NCBI GenBank assembly: GCA_016786485.1 | Contig: JAEUWD010000048.1 | Location: 186,001 to 250,000 of the forward strand | DNA length: 64,000 nt | Reading direction: 5' to 3' | Source of the DNA: Bacteriovoracaceae bacterium | Lineage (GTDB): Bacteria > Bdellovibrionota > Bacteriovoracia > Bacteriovoracales > Bacteriovoracaceae | Part shown: positions 19,315-27,584 of the stretch, piece by piece | How the letters are laid out: each line of letters opens with the position of its first letter | Position numbering within the stretch: position 1 is the stretch's first letter | Translations under genes and position numbers: made by a program | The notes under the pieces: generated by a model | What the model was told of the DNA's origin: nothing | Databases searched by the model: none | The model's input: only the letters and a program-made list of their open reading frames with translations

Positions 19315-19560
19315 ATGAGAAATATTATTTCATTAACCCAGTGTGTTGCCTGTCGTTCTTATCATGGATATTTCGTGAGTGGATTTCACTTCAAAGGATA
19401 TTTGTCGGGAGTGTTGGTGAAGCGAATCATTGTGAAAAGTAAATTACGATTTGTTGTTCAGGATGAATACATACTGCATTTGAAAGTTTTAAAACACGAA
19501 AAAAACAATCTCTATTGTGATCTTTTAAGGAGTAAAAATTTAAATGAGGTTTTATCTTAG
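19315..19560 (+). CDS. Small hypothetical protein (81 aa), tentative
   Basis: A small open frame that lies alone between a divergent acyl-CoA ligase gene and a convergent gene, ending 4 bp inside the latter. The sequence has two early cysteines (CVAC), a basic middle and strand-like segments (KLRFVVQDEYILHLKVL). No recognisable ribosome-binding site precedes the ATG and I know no family. It might be a small nucleic-acid-binding protein, or non-coding. Confidence 0.4.
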   Translation: MRNIISLTQCVACRSYHGYFVSGFHFKGYLSGVLVKRIIVKSKLRFVVQDEYILHLKVLKHEKNNLYCDLLRSKNLNEVLS

Positions 19561-19964
19561 TCGACACTAACAGCGATGTAGTCACCAATCATAAATGTTT
19601 CAACATCGTAGACTGGATCATTTTCGCCAATTTTTAGTGAGTCTGCAGCGGTGATGGCAGAATCATCTTCAGAGTGTATAACTTTAAGTGTTCCGATTTT
19701 TACTTTGTAATTAATACGCTTACTTTCATCGTAAGGATTGTATTTCGAAATTACTCGGAATACGTCTAATTGGTCACCAGGATTTACGCCTTGCTTGGAA
19801 CCGATGCTAACATAATAGTTTTTGCGAATTTTTTGACTGCTATCGCCCATAGGTAATTGTTGCGAAACACTATAGATAATATATTCAGCGCTGAAGCCTG
19901 AATTCATCAGTAAAATGCTGGCAATTAAAATAATGGTCGAACGAATTATTGTCACTACCTTCAT
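19557..19964 (-). CDS. Secreted protein with FlgT C-terminal-like domain
   Basis: 135 residues with a signal peptide (about residues 1-25, ending GFSA). The mature part contains IGSKQGVNPGDQLDVFRV and IGTLKVIHSEDDSAITA, a pattern that I associate with the FlgT C-terminal domain and similar small beta-barrel repeats in outer-membrane or flagellar-associated proteins. It follows alaS on the minus strand after 91 bp. The putative ribosome-binding AAGG abuts the ATG, so a GTG a few codons in could be the real start. The function is inferred. Confidence 0.72.
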   Translation of the reverse strand: MKVVTIIRSTIILIASILLMNSGFSAEYIIYSVSQQLPMGDSSQKIRKNYYVSIGSKQGVNPGDQLDVFRVISKYNPYDESKRINYKVKIGTLKVIHSEDDSAITAADSLKIGENDPVYDVETFMIGDYIAVSVD

Positions 19965-20055
19965 CCTTGGTATTTACGACAAACCCTTGTCACAAAGCTT
20001 CTCGGAGCTTGCTGTAAAAAATTTAGTAATTATTTATGAGAAAAACGATCAATAT

Positions 20056-22665
20056 TTAAGCATGACCAGAAAGCTTAGCTTCAAATTTGCTAATAAAGTC
20101 GTCAATACCAGATGATTTCGCTCCGGAACCCTGAGACATATCCGGACGACCGCCGCCACGGCCTTCAATTAGGGGCAATAAGTCTTTTAACAATAAATTG
20201 AAATTGATATTCGTATTATTTTTGTGAGTACGAGCGAGGAAAGTGATCTTGCTATCATCAACAGAATATAAAAATAAGATCCCCTTTGGATGCTTATCGA
20301 TATAGTTGTCTGACAATGTTCTTAAGTCACCCGCCATGTCAGGAGTTATTTTGGTGATAGTTAATTCTTGACCATTAGGTAACGGTTTTGCACTACCAAA
20401 AAGATCCTTGCTCTTCGAAGCTTGTAGGCTTGAATTTAACTGCTGTAACGATTTATTTTTTTCTTTGATATCAGATTGCATTTCTCTGATACGACTGACA
20501 GCCGCTTCTTCTTTTGAAGACGTTAGTTTTTCAACTTCGGCCAAAAGTTGTGAACGATGTCGAAGATATTCAAAAGCATTTAGGTGAGTCGCTGCTTCTA
20601 ATCTGCGGACACCACTTGAAAGTGATGATTCAGAAATAATTTTAAAAATGCCAATATCACTAATATTTTGTACATGAGTTCCACCACATAGTTCAGTAGA
20701 GAACTGGCCCATTGTAACCACACGAACTGTCTCGCCGTATTTCTCACCGAAAAGGGCTTGCGCGCCTAATTTAATGGCTTCATCTTTTTTCATATTTTTA
20801 GCATTAACCGCATGCGAGTGAGCGATTTCATGGTTAACCATGTCTTCAATTTTATCAATCTGAGCGGTACTTAAAGCTTCTGAATGAGTGAAGTCAAAAC
20901 GTAATCTATCATTAGTTACCAACGAACCAGCTTGATTCACATGTTGACCAACCACTTTCTTGAGAGCGGCATGGAGGAGGTGAGTACACGAGTGGTTTTT
21001 TGCCACGTTACTTCGATATTCAACATTTACTTGTAGCGTATAGGTTTCATTTTCTTTTAAACTTTCCGCATTGCTTGAGTAGTGAACATGTAAACTATCG
21101 ACCGGTTTTTGGGTATCTTGAATTGAGCAAAGGACCGTACCACTTTTGTTTTTGATTTCGCCGATATCACCAACTTGCCCACCAGATTCAGCATAGAATG
21201 GCGTCTTGTCGAAAATAAGAATATAAGTGTCTTCAATTTTTGATTTACTTAATAATTTAGCATCTGCCGTTAAAGTTTCGTAACCTTTAAAATCAGTCGC
21301 TCCGAACTTCTCTTTGAGGCCATAGAAAAATTTAATATTGTCGTCTTGAATTTGAAATTTGCTCGATTTTTTTGAACGCTCTTTTTGTTTTTCAAGTGCG
21401 TCTTGGAAACCTTTTGTATCAAGTTCAATATTTTTTTCGCGTAAAATAACTTCGGTTAAATCAATAGGGAAGCCATAAGTATCATAAAGTTTGAAAGCTT
21501 CTTCGCCTTTTAACATCTTTGGTGATTTCTCAAGTGCTTCATTCAAGTGCTTTAAACCCATTTCAAGTGTTTCGCGAAATTTTTGCTCTTCTTGCTCAAG
21601 TAGTTTTTTGGCCAGGTCTTTATTATTAGCATTCTCTGGGAATTCATGACCTAAAACTTCAAACACACTATCAACGAGAAGATGGAAAGCATTTTGCTTA
21701 ACACCCAATTCATTTAAAAAACGAACGGCCCGGCGAATAATTCGACGTAGAACATAACCTCTGCCTTCATTCGATGGCATAACACCATCAGTGATAAGCA
21801 TGGTTGATGAACGGATATGATCCGCAATAACTCTCATCGCAGCTTGGTATTTACTATCGTTATATTCTTTTTTTGTAATCTTTTCGATTTTTTTGATAAT
21901 GGGTTCAAACAGATCGCTGTCGTAATTCCAATATTTGCTCTGAAGGGCCGCTGCAATTCTCTCAAGTCCAGCGCCGGTATCAACCGATGGCTTAGGTAGT
22001 GAGCGCATTTTAACGGTATTGCCCTCTTTGTATTTTTCAAATTGCATGAAAACCAGGTTCCAGATTTCGACGTATCTCATTTCATCGTCGAGTAGTGTGG
22101 CGTGAGTTTTCCCATCAGAAAATTTTGGTCCGTGATCAAAGAAGATTTCCGAACAAGGACCGCATGGTCCGGTTTCACCCATTTCCCAAAAATTATCTTT
22201 ATCGTCACGGTAGAAAATACGATCGCGAGGAACACCTTGGTCGTTATGCCAAATATCAGCAGCTTCTTGATCAGACTTATGAACTGTAACATAGAGTTTA
22301 TCTTTAGGTATTTTGTAAGCGACGGTTAAAAGTTTCCAAGCAAAATCAATGGCGTCTTTTTTGAAGTAATCACCAAATGAAAAATTTCCCAACATTTCAA
22401 AGAAGGTGTGGTGACGGGCAGTGAAGCCAACGTTTTCTAAGTCGTTATGTTTACCACCGGCGCGAACACATTTTTGTGAGGTGACAGCACGTAAATATTC
22501 AGGCTTAGCCTTGCCAGTAAAATAATCTTTGAACTGATTCATCCCGGCATTACAAAAAAGCAGGGTCGGATCATTATGAGGAACGAGTGAAGATGATGAA
22601 ACCTTCTTGTGGCCGTGTTTTTCGAAAAAATCTTTAAATGTTTGTCGTATTTCTTTAGCTTTCAT
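20056..22665 (-). CDS. alaS: Alanyl-tRNA synthetase
   Basis: 869 residues from the ATG at 22665, beginning MKAKEIRQTFKDFFEKHGH as usual for AlaRS; an upstream GTG at 22683 adds six unconserved residues. The class II catalytic core is N-terminal, followed by the editing domain with zinc-binding HSCTHLLH and CGGTH, a coiled coil near the SRIREMQSDIKEKNK segment, and the C-Ala domain ending with GGGRPDMSQGSG. It charges tRNA-Ala and clears Ser/Gly mischarging. It follows recA-recX, an arrangement also found in gammaproteobacteria. Confidence 0.97.
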   Translation of the reverse strand: MKAKEIRQTFKDFFEKHGHKKVSSSSLVPHNDPTLLFCNAGMNQFKDYFTGKAKPEYLRAVTSQKCVRAGGKHNDLENVGFTARHHTFFEMLGNFSFGDYFKKDAIDFAWKLLTVAYKIPKDKLYVTVHKSDQEAADIWHNDQGVPRDRIFYRDDKDNFWEMGETGPCGPCSEIFFDHGPKFSDGKTHATLLDDEMRYVEIWNLVFMQFEKYKEGNTVKMRSLPKPSVDTGAGLERIAAALQSKYWNYDSDLFEPIIKKIEKITKKEYNDSKYQAAMRVIADHIRSSTMLITDGVMPSNEGRGYVLRRIIRRAVRFLNELGVKQNAFHLLVDSVFEVLGHEFPENANNKDLAKKLLEQEEQKFRETLEMGLKHLNEALEKSPKMLKGEEAFKLYDTYGFPIDLTEVILREKNIELDTKGFQDALEKQKERSKKSSKFQIQDDNIKFFYGLKEKFGATDFKGYETLTADAKLLSKSKIEDTYILIFDKTPFYAESGGQVGDIGEIKNKSGTVLCSIQDTQKPVDSLHVHYSSNAESLKENETYTLQVNVEYRSNVAKNHSCTHLLHAALKKVVGQHVNQAGSLVTNDRLRFDFTHSEALSTAQIDKIEDMVNHEIAHSHAVNAKNMKKDEAIKLGAQALFGEKYGETVRVVTMGQFSTELCGGTHVQNISDIGIFKIISESSLSSGVRRLEAATHLNAFEYLRHRSQLLAEVEKLTSSKEEAAVSRIREMQSDIKEKNKSLQQLNSSLQASKSKDLFGSAKPLPNGQELTITKITPDMAGDLRTLSDNYIDKHPKGILFLYSVDDSKITFLARTHKNNTNINFNLLLKDLLPLIEGRGGGRPDMSQGSGAKSSGIDDFISKFEAKLSGHA

Positions 22666-22718
22666 TTCCAGTATATGTAACACGAATCATCAAAAAGTGG
22701 AATGTCTGGGACCGGAAA

Positions 22719-23204
22719 TCATTCGGATTTTATAGAATTTATGGCCTTAATTGAAGAATCAAAATCATGACCCTTGCTTATCAAGTAGCGTAAGAGTTTA
22801 TCATTGAATTTTCTACGCTCTAATCTGTCGTCCGGAATGGTCTTATTACGTATTTTCTTTTCAAGCAGTACATCAATTTGCTCTGATTCGTTAGTATTTT
22901 GTTCATCAAAGACCTCACTAATAAATGAGTCATCTAATGTGATACCTTCGAACTTTAATTTATACATGATTTGATTTTTGGAAGTGCCTCGTAAAATAAG
23001 GCTTTTAATTTTATATCTAGCATAGCGCTCATCATCCAAATATTTCAATTCTTCCAAGCGGTTAAGGGCTTGTTCAACCACCTCGGATTCGTATTCTTTT
23101 GATATGAGTTTTTTCTTGAGCTTGCTGCGAGAGTAATCACGCATACCTAGTAGTCTAAGTCCGTACTCGATAGCTAATTTGGTTTTATCTTCAGTTGTTT
23201 GCAT
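22719..23204 (-). CDS. recX: Regulatory protein RecX
   Basis: 161 residues of charged helical repeats typical of RecX, including GMRDYSRSKLKKKL and LEELKYLDDERYARYKI. RecX binds RecA filaments and limits their growth and activity. It lies 43 bp after recA on the same strand. The intergenic space is filled by an intrinsic terminator whose U-tract touches the recX start codon, and no Shine-Dalgarno is visible, so expression probably comes from a minor read-through fraction of recA transcripts. Confidence 0.9.
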   Translation of the reverse strand: MQTTEDKTKLAIEYGLRLLGMRDYSRSKLKKKLISKEYESEVVEQALNRLEELKYLDDERYARYKIKSLILRGTSKNQIMYKLKFEGITLDDSFISEVFDEQNTNESEQIDVLLEKKIRNKTIPDDRLERRKFNDKLLRYLISKGHDFDSSIKAINSIKSE

Positions 23205-23234
23205 AAAAAAATGGCCTACATTCGTAGGCCATTC
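23204..23234 (-). terminator. Intrinsic terminator/attenuator between recA and recX
   Basis: On the minus strand, ATGGCCTAC, GAAT and GTAGGCCAT form a 9-bp stem with a 4-nt loop, followed by seven U residues that run straight into the recX ATG. It would end most recA transcripts and also occupies the place where a recX ribosome-binding site should be. Confidence 0.85.
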
Positions 23235-23247
23235 CTAGTTTGTTTGG

Positions 23248-24375
23248 TTATTGAATTTTCTTTTTCTTAGACTTGGCTTTTTCGTCTAAGATTTCACCTG
23301 TTTCTTCATCAAATTCTTCACCTTCATCTTCCGAAAATGCTTTTGGAATAGAAGCGCCATTGTTGTTAAGATTTTTCTCGATAACTTTGGCTTTGATTTC
23401 GTTAGTGATGGCCGGATTATCGATGAGGTATTGTTTTGCGTTCTCACGACCTTGACCAATTTTAGCATCGTTGTAAGCAAACCAAGCACCAGACTTCTCA
23501 ATAATATTGTCACGAACAGCTAAATCAAGAATATCACCTTCGATTGAAATACCAGTACCGTACATAATATCAAATTCAGTTGCTCTAAATGGAGGAGCTA
23601 CTTTATTTTTTACGATTTTAACTTTAGTTCTACTACCCACAACATCTTCGCCGTTTTTAATAGCTGCTGTACGACGGATATCCATACGAACAGAAGCGTA
23701 AAACTTAAGTGCGTTACCACCAGTGGTTGTTTCTGGGTTACCGAACATAACACCGATTTTCATTCTTAATTGGTTAATGAAGATAACAGTACAGTTTGAA
23801 CGAGAAATTGAACCAGTTAATTTTCTTAAGGCTTGTGACATAAGACGAGCTTGTAAACCCATGTGTGAGTCACCCATATCACCTTCAAGTTCAGCGCGTG
23901 GAGTAAGGGCCGCAACTGAGTCGACGATCAGGAGGTTAACCGCACCTGAACGAACTAGCATATCTGCAATTTCTAAAGCTTGTTCACCGCTATCAGGTTG
24001 AGAGATAAGTGTGTTTGAAATATCCACACCAAGTTTTGCTGCATACGAAGTATCAAGCGCATGCTCAGCATCAATGAAAGCTACAGTGCCGCCTTGTTTT
24101 TGGCATTCAGCTGCAATATGAAGAGTTAATGTTGTTTTACCTGAAGACTCTGGTCCAAAGATTTCAATGATTCGACCTTGAGGAATACCGCCAATCCCTA
24201 AGGCTAGGTCTAGACTGAGTGAACCAGTCGGAATAGAAGGTATTCTAGACACAGTGTCATTTGTCCCAAGCTTCATGATAGCGCCCTTTCCAAATTGTTT
24301 TTCAATTGTAGATAAAGCTAAATCAAGTGCCTTCTTCTTGTTTGAATCACTAGTAACGGTTGGGTTTATGGCCAT
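23248..24375 (-). CDS. recA: Recombinase RecA
   Basis: 375 residues with Walker [11 protein letters not shown], the [16 protein letters not shown] segment before it, FIDAEHALD, the L2-region core with [20 protein letters not shown], and an acidic C-terminal tail that ends with a lysine-rich stretch. RecA forms filaments on single-stranded DNA for homologous recombination and LexA-type co-cleavage. GAGGAGAGG-like sequence precedes the ATG. pgpA lies upstream on the same strand with a 132-bp gap carrying a candidate promoter; cinA, often next to recA, is absent here. Confidence 0.98.
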   Translation of the reverse strand: MAINPTVTSDSNKKKALDLALSTIEKQFGKGAIMKLGTNDTVSRIPSIPTGSLSLDLALGIGGIPQGRIIEIFGPESSGKTTLTLHIAAECQKQGGTVAFIDAEHALDTSYAAKLGVDISNTLISQPDSGEQALEIADMLVRSGAVNLLIVDSVAALTPRAELEGDMGDSHMGLQARLMSQALRKLTGSISRSNCTVIFINQLRMKIGVMFGNPETTTGGNALKFYASVRMDIRRTAAIKNGEDVVGSRTKVKIVKNKVAPPFRATEFDIMYGTGISIEGDILDLAVRDNIIEKSGAWFAYNDAKIGQGRENAKQYLIDNPAITNEIKAKVIEKNLNNNGASIPKAFSEDEGEEFDEETGEILDEKAKSKKKKIQ

Positions 24376-24405
24376 GGTCCTCTCCTCAGTATTTATTGAA
24401 CGTGG

Positions 24406-24435
24406 TTAGTATCACTGTTCATAGTTTTTTGACAA
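24406..24435 (-). promoter_or_regulatory. Candidate recA promoter
   Basis: On the minus strand TTGTCA (24430-24435) lies 16 bp before GATACT (24408-24413), or 18 bp before TACTAA. TATGAACA occurs twice on this strand, flanking the -35 box. I see no perfect LexA operator of the E. coli, Gram-positive or TTAC-N3-GTAA type, so SOS control is not supported by the sequence. Confidence 0.4.
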
Positions 24436-24507
24436 TGTGTTCATATACAAGACTACGGAAAATTTACGGATTGTAAAGCACTGAATTTAAAATAAATATT
24501 TGAGTAC

Positions 24508-24993
24508 TCAGGTAAGACTTTCCTTAATACTGGAAATAAAAGGAATCATATAAAGAATTTTCAAAATTAACCCGGCGAGTAAACCACTCACCACATCATC
24601 CATGACTACACCAAAACCGCTTTTGAGGTGATCAAAATAAGATACAGGCCAGGGCTTAAAAATATCAAAGATGCGAAAAAGTAAAAAAACCAAAATAAAA
24701 TTTACCAATGAAGCTTCTGGGACAAAACACCAGGCCCAAATGATTCCTACCACTTCGTCGATCACAATCCACCCTGGATCGAAATTTTTAGTTTGCTGCT
24801 GATAGTAATCCACCGCAAAGATAGCAGCGATTGTAACCGTCAGATTTAATAAACATAAAACGAGTAATGAGACGTCAAATTTAGCTATGTAAAAAAGAAC
24901 CAAAATTCCCGCCGCACTTCCGAAAGTTCCTGGTGCGATAGGGGCACATCCAACGCCGAAAAATGAGAGAAAAAGTTTATTAAGTCGGTTCAA
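24508..24993 (-). CDS. pgpA: Phosphatidylglycerophosphatase A
   Basis: 161 residues with several membrane segments and the PgpA signatures GVGCAPIAPGTFGS near the N-terminus, IDEVVG, RIFDIFKPWPV and GVVMDDVVSGLLAG; the acidic residues bind the metal and phosphate. It dephosphorylates phosphatidylglycerophosphate to make phosphatidylglycerol at the inner membrane. It starts with TTG at 24993; AAGG six bases upstream supports this, and no internal ATG would keep the N-terminal motif. It precedes recA on the same strand. Confidence 0.93.
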   Translation of the reverse strand: MNRLNKLFLSFFGVGCAPIAPGTFGSAAGILVLFYIAKFDVSLLVLCLLNLTVTIAAIFAVDYYQQQTKNFDPGWIVIDEVVGIIWAWCFVPEASLVNFILVFLLFRIFDIFKPWPVSYFDHLKSGFGVVMDDVVSGLLAGLILKILYMIPFISSIKESLT

Positions 24994-25062
24994 AGGTGTG
25001 CCTTGTAATCTCTTAGTGAATTGTTTATCTTCTTAGCATTAGTTTAGCGGAAGGGAAGTGAG

Positions 25063-26310
25063 ATGAATAGACCTGACTATCTAGAGAAATATCACTTCAA
25101 TTGGGATGTCTTTGACGTCATCGTGGGTGGTAAATCTTCACTAGATATCAATTCTTATGTAGGTGAAATCGATAATCTCGATGACGTTTATAAATTCGTG
25201 AAGGGCTACGGTTTTGATCTCGCCGATCCTGTTCAAAGTGCTGAGCTCTTTGGAAATTTTCAAGAGGCCCTACAATTTATTCGACGATATTTTTTAAAAG
25301 AAGGAAACCCTGAAGGTTTACATCTGCTTATCCCAGATAAGCTATCGACGATTGGAAATGTGGCGGATTTATTTTTACTGGCAACACGTAGTCCTGCTTC
25401 AGGAGGAACACAGACAGAAAGTTTATGGGCCGGAATAGTGCTGAAAGTTATGCACACCATTCTGCACGCAGACAAAGACTTACGTTACGGATATTTTTCT
25501 GCCATTCAATTTCAAATTTTTGATAGATTTTATAAGTATATTCATCGTGATGAAGAAAATAAATTATTTTTGCGAAGCCTTGATGGTTCTCATAAAATTT
25601 TATTGGAAGATTTTCAAACAAAATCAAAAAAATCTCGTGATAGTATTATCATTAAACTGCTTCATAAGGCAGAAATTGTAGCAGATGAACTTTTTGATAG
25701 AGTTGGCGTACGAATTATTACATCACAAGCCTCTGATGCGCTCGGTGTTCTCAAATTCCTATATAAAAACAATGTTATCAGTGTGCAAAATATAAAGCCG
25801 TCACGTTCACAAAACTCACTGGTTGATTTAGAAAAATATCGAACGGGCTATGTTAATTTAGAAAAGAAAGCTATTCGTGAAAAATTATCAGAAGAAGAAT
25901 TTGCGCTAGAATGTGAAAAGTTAGCGCTTAAATGTGCTCCACAAAAAGTGGCACAGACAGAGACAAATCTCCATACTTCAAAAGAGTACCGAGCTATTCA
26001 TTTTACCTGTCGACAATTGATTAAATACAAAAACCCATTTGTTTCGGAATTTTCTGAAGTTCGCCGTTTGGCCAAGATTGATCCGAATAATGATTTGGCG
26101 AAAAAAGTTTTAAGCCTAGACACTTCTTCAATTTCACGAGACGTGAGTTTCTTTTATCCTTTTGAAGTTCAAATTACGGATATTGAGAGTCATAAAATGA
26201 ATACGAAAGGTGAGGCTTCACACGAAGAATATAAAAAATCTCAATTGCATTCAGCGATGAAGCGTATTTTTAAGCCATTGATTGAGCAATTGAATTTAAC
26301 TGTTGTATAA
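25063..26310 (+). CDS. Protein with RelA/SpoT synthetase-like motifs and a novel N-terminal half
   Basis: 415 residues, soluble. The second half carries a set of motifs in the order of (p)ppGpp synthetase domains: LFDRVGVRII (Asp212, Arg217) like FDLYAIRVI, EYRAIHFT (Tyr309, His313) like GYQSLHTTV, and FEVQITD (Glu368, Gln370) like VEVQIRT, followed by SHKMNTKGEASHEEYK like MHxxAExGxAAHWxYK. The catalytic Asp and Glu are both kept. There is no HD hydrolase, TGS or ACT domain. The first 190 residues match nothing that I know. I recall a family of uncharacterised deltaproteobacterial proteins of this kind (TIGR04552), not verified. AAGGGAAG precedes the ATG. Its last 41 bp overlap the convergent hydrolase gene. 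Confidence 0.8.
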   Translation: MNRPDYLEKYHFNWDVFDVIVGGKSSLDINSYVGEIDNLDDVYKFVKGYGFDLADPVQSAELFGNFQEALQFIRRYFLKEGNPEGLHLLIPDKLSTIGNVADLFLLATRSPASGGTQTESLWAGIVLKVMHTILHADKDLRYGYFSAIQFQIFDRFYKYIHRDEENKLFLRSLDGSHKILLEDFQTKSKKSRDSIIIKLLHKAEIVADELFDRVGVRIITSQASDALGVLKFLYKNNVISVQNIKPSRSQNSLVDLEKYRTGYVNLEKKAIREKLSEEEFALECEKLALKCAPQKVAQTETNLHTSKEYRAIHFTCRQLIKYKNPFVSEFSEVRRLAKIDPNNDLAKKVLSLDTSSISRDVSFFYPFEVQITDIESHKMNTKGEASHEEYKKSQLHSAMKRIFKPLIEQLNLTVV

Positions 26311-27175
26311 ACAATTCCATTCTTTCATTAATCAGATCCGGAAAATCGACTTGAGGCACGTGACTGCCATCGCAAATACTATAGTACTGCGAATGAGGAA
26401 TCATTTTTGCGGTTAGCTTTTGAATATAAGGTGGAATAACTTGATCGTCATCACCACTGACAACAAGTGCTGGACATTGAATGCTCTCAAGGTGCTGGAT
26501 AATTTCATGATTTGATAATGAATTAAAGAGCTGAAAGAAAAGATCGGGACTAAGTTCACCCACTTTTTGTAGATAGACTTCAATAAATTGAGTATCGACT
26601 TTTTTAGTATTAAAGCCACCCATGTGAATGATTTTTTTTGCGAGCGGATTAAGATGACTTTTTTTCCAGAACGAAGTAAAAATTTTAGGAAATGCTTGGT
26701 TTAAATCTTCCAAGAATGGGGTGGCCAAATCCATAATGTTCGAATTCAACATGACATCACGAGTGGAAATAACAGTTCCAGAAATAAGAACAATTCCTTT
26801 TAGAAAACTTGGATTGTATCGGGCCACTTCCATGGTTACGTTACTACCCATACTGTGACCTAGCATAACGATGTTACCAAATTGATAGTGCTGAATCAGA
26901 TTACTGATATCGGTCGCTAGTTGTTGAATGGTAATTCGTTCGATTTGATCTCGTCCGCTACTTAAAAAATGCCCACGATAATCATAATATAAAATTTGAT
27001 AATTTTTTGTGAAGTAGGGTAATTGAAAATCCCAATGATGATGGCTACAAACTAAGCCAGAATTAAAAATTAACAGAGGCTTTTCTGAAGTGTAATCATT
27101 CAGCTCAAAATTAGTATGAAAAACAATATGAACCTGTTCTTCAGCAGCGTAAGTAAATTTTTTAAATGTCGTCAT
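26270..27175 (-). CDS. Alpha/beta-fold hydrolase
   Basis: 301 residues. The nucleophile elbow GHSMG places the catalytic Ser at 108, with probable acid in VVSGDDDQVIP and His in CDGSHVPQVDF. YYDYRGHFLSSGRD resembles the HGxP-adjacent oxyanion region of esterases and haloperoxidase-like hydrolases. It has no signal peptide, so it is cytoplasmic; the substrate is unknown. It overlaps the upstream FHA-like gene by 4 bp (ATGA) and is the last gene of a six-gene minus-strand operon. Confidence 0.88.
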   Translation of the reverse strand: MTTFKKFTYAAEEQVHIVFHTNFELNDYTSEKPLLIFNSGLVCSHHHWDFQLPYFTKNYQILYYDYRGHFLSSGRDQIERITIQQLATDISNLIQHYQFGNIVMLGHSMGSNVTMEVARYNPSFLKGIVLISGTVISTRDVMLNSNIMDLATPFLEDLNQAFPKIFTSFWKKSHLNPLAKKIIHMGGFNTKKVDTQFIEVYLQKVGELSPDLFFQLFNSLSNHEIIQHLESIQCPALVVSGDDDQVIPPYIQKLTAKMIPHSQYYSICDGSHVPQVDFPDLINERMELFIQQLNSIAQSMA

Positions 27176-27561
27176 GAAAGATTTTTTTGTAACTCTTTTA
27201 AAAGTGCAGCGCCTTCAGGATTAGTATTAAGTAGCGTTTCAACTTCGCGATTAAGAAATTCGCGTTTAGTCAGCTGGGCCGAAGTCGAGAATTCAAGGAT
27301 TTTAAATTCTACATTTTCAAATGCAATTGTATCATTCACTTTTAGGTTCTTACTTAAAGTGGCGGTTTTTGAATTCAATTTATAGCGAGTTTTTTGATTA
27401 TTAAAATGCAATTGCTCATCGATAATATCTAAAAAAAAGGTCCCTTCATGTTCAATAAAAACATCACAAAGTCGATTACCAATAGTTATAGAATTTTTAT
27501 GAAAAGTTCTCGTTCCGAGGAGGTCAGTATTGGTAGCAGATGTGATTTCGATTTTAATCAT
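27172..27561 (-). CDS. FHA-like domain protein
   Basis: 129 residues from the ATG at 27561 (a TTG at 27576 adds five). The strand pattern fits a forkhead-associated fold: SITIGNRLCDVFIEH near the start and LKVNDTIAFENVEFKILEF near the end. The usual IGR reads IGN and there is no clear SxxH, so phosphothreonine binding is doubtful. A helical C-terminus (NREVETLLNTNPEGAALLKE) follows. It lies between recG and the hydrolase and is tightly coupled to both. Confidence 0.65.
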   Translation of the reverse strand: MIKIEITSATNTDLLGTRTFHKNSITIGNRLCDVFIEHEGTFFLDIIDEQLHFNNQKTRYKLNSKTATLSKNLKVNDTIAFENVEFKILEFSTSAQLTKREFLNREVETLLNTNPEGAALLKELQKNLS

Positions 27562-27584
27562 AACTGTATTATACAAACAAATAC

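Noticed and set aside
24376-24507. LexA/SOS box upstream of recA
   Set aside because: Scattered GAAC and GTTC words occur, but no correctly spaced palindrome of a known LexA type.
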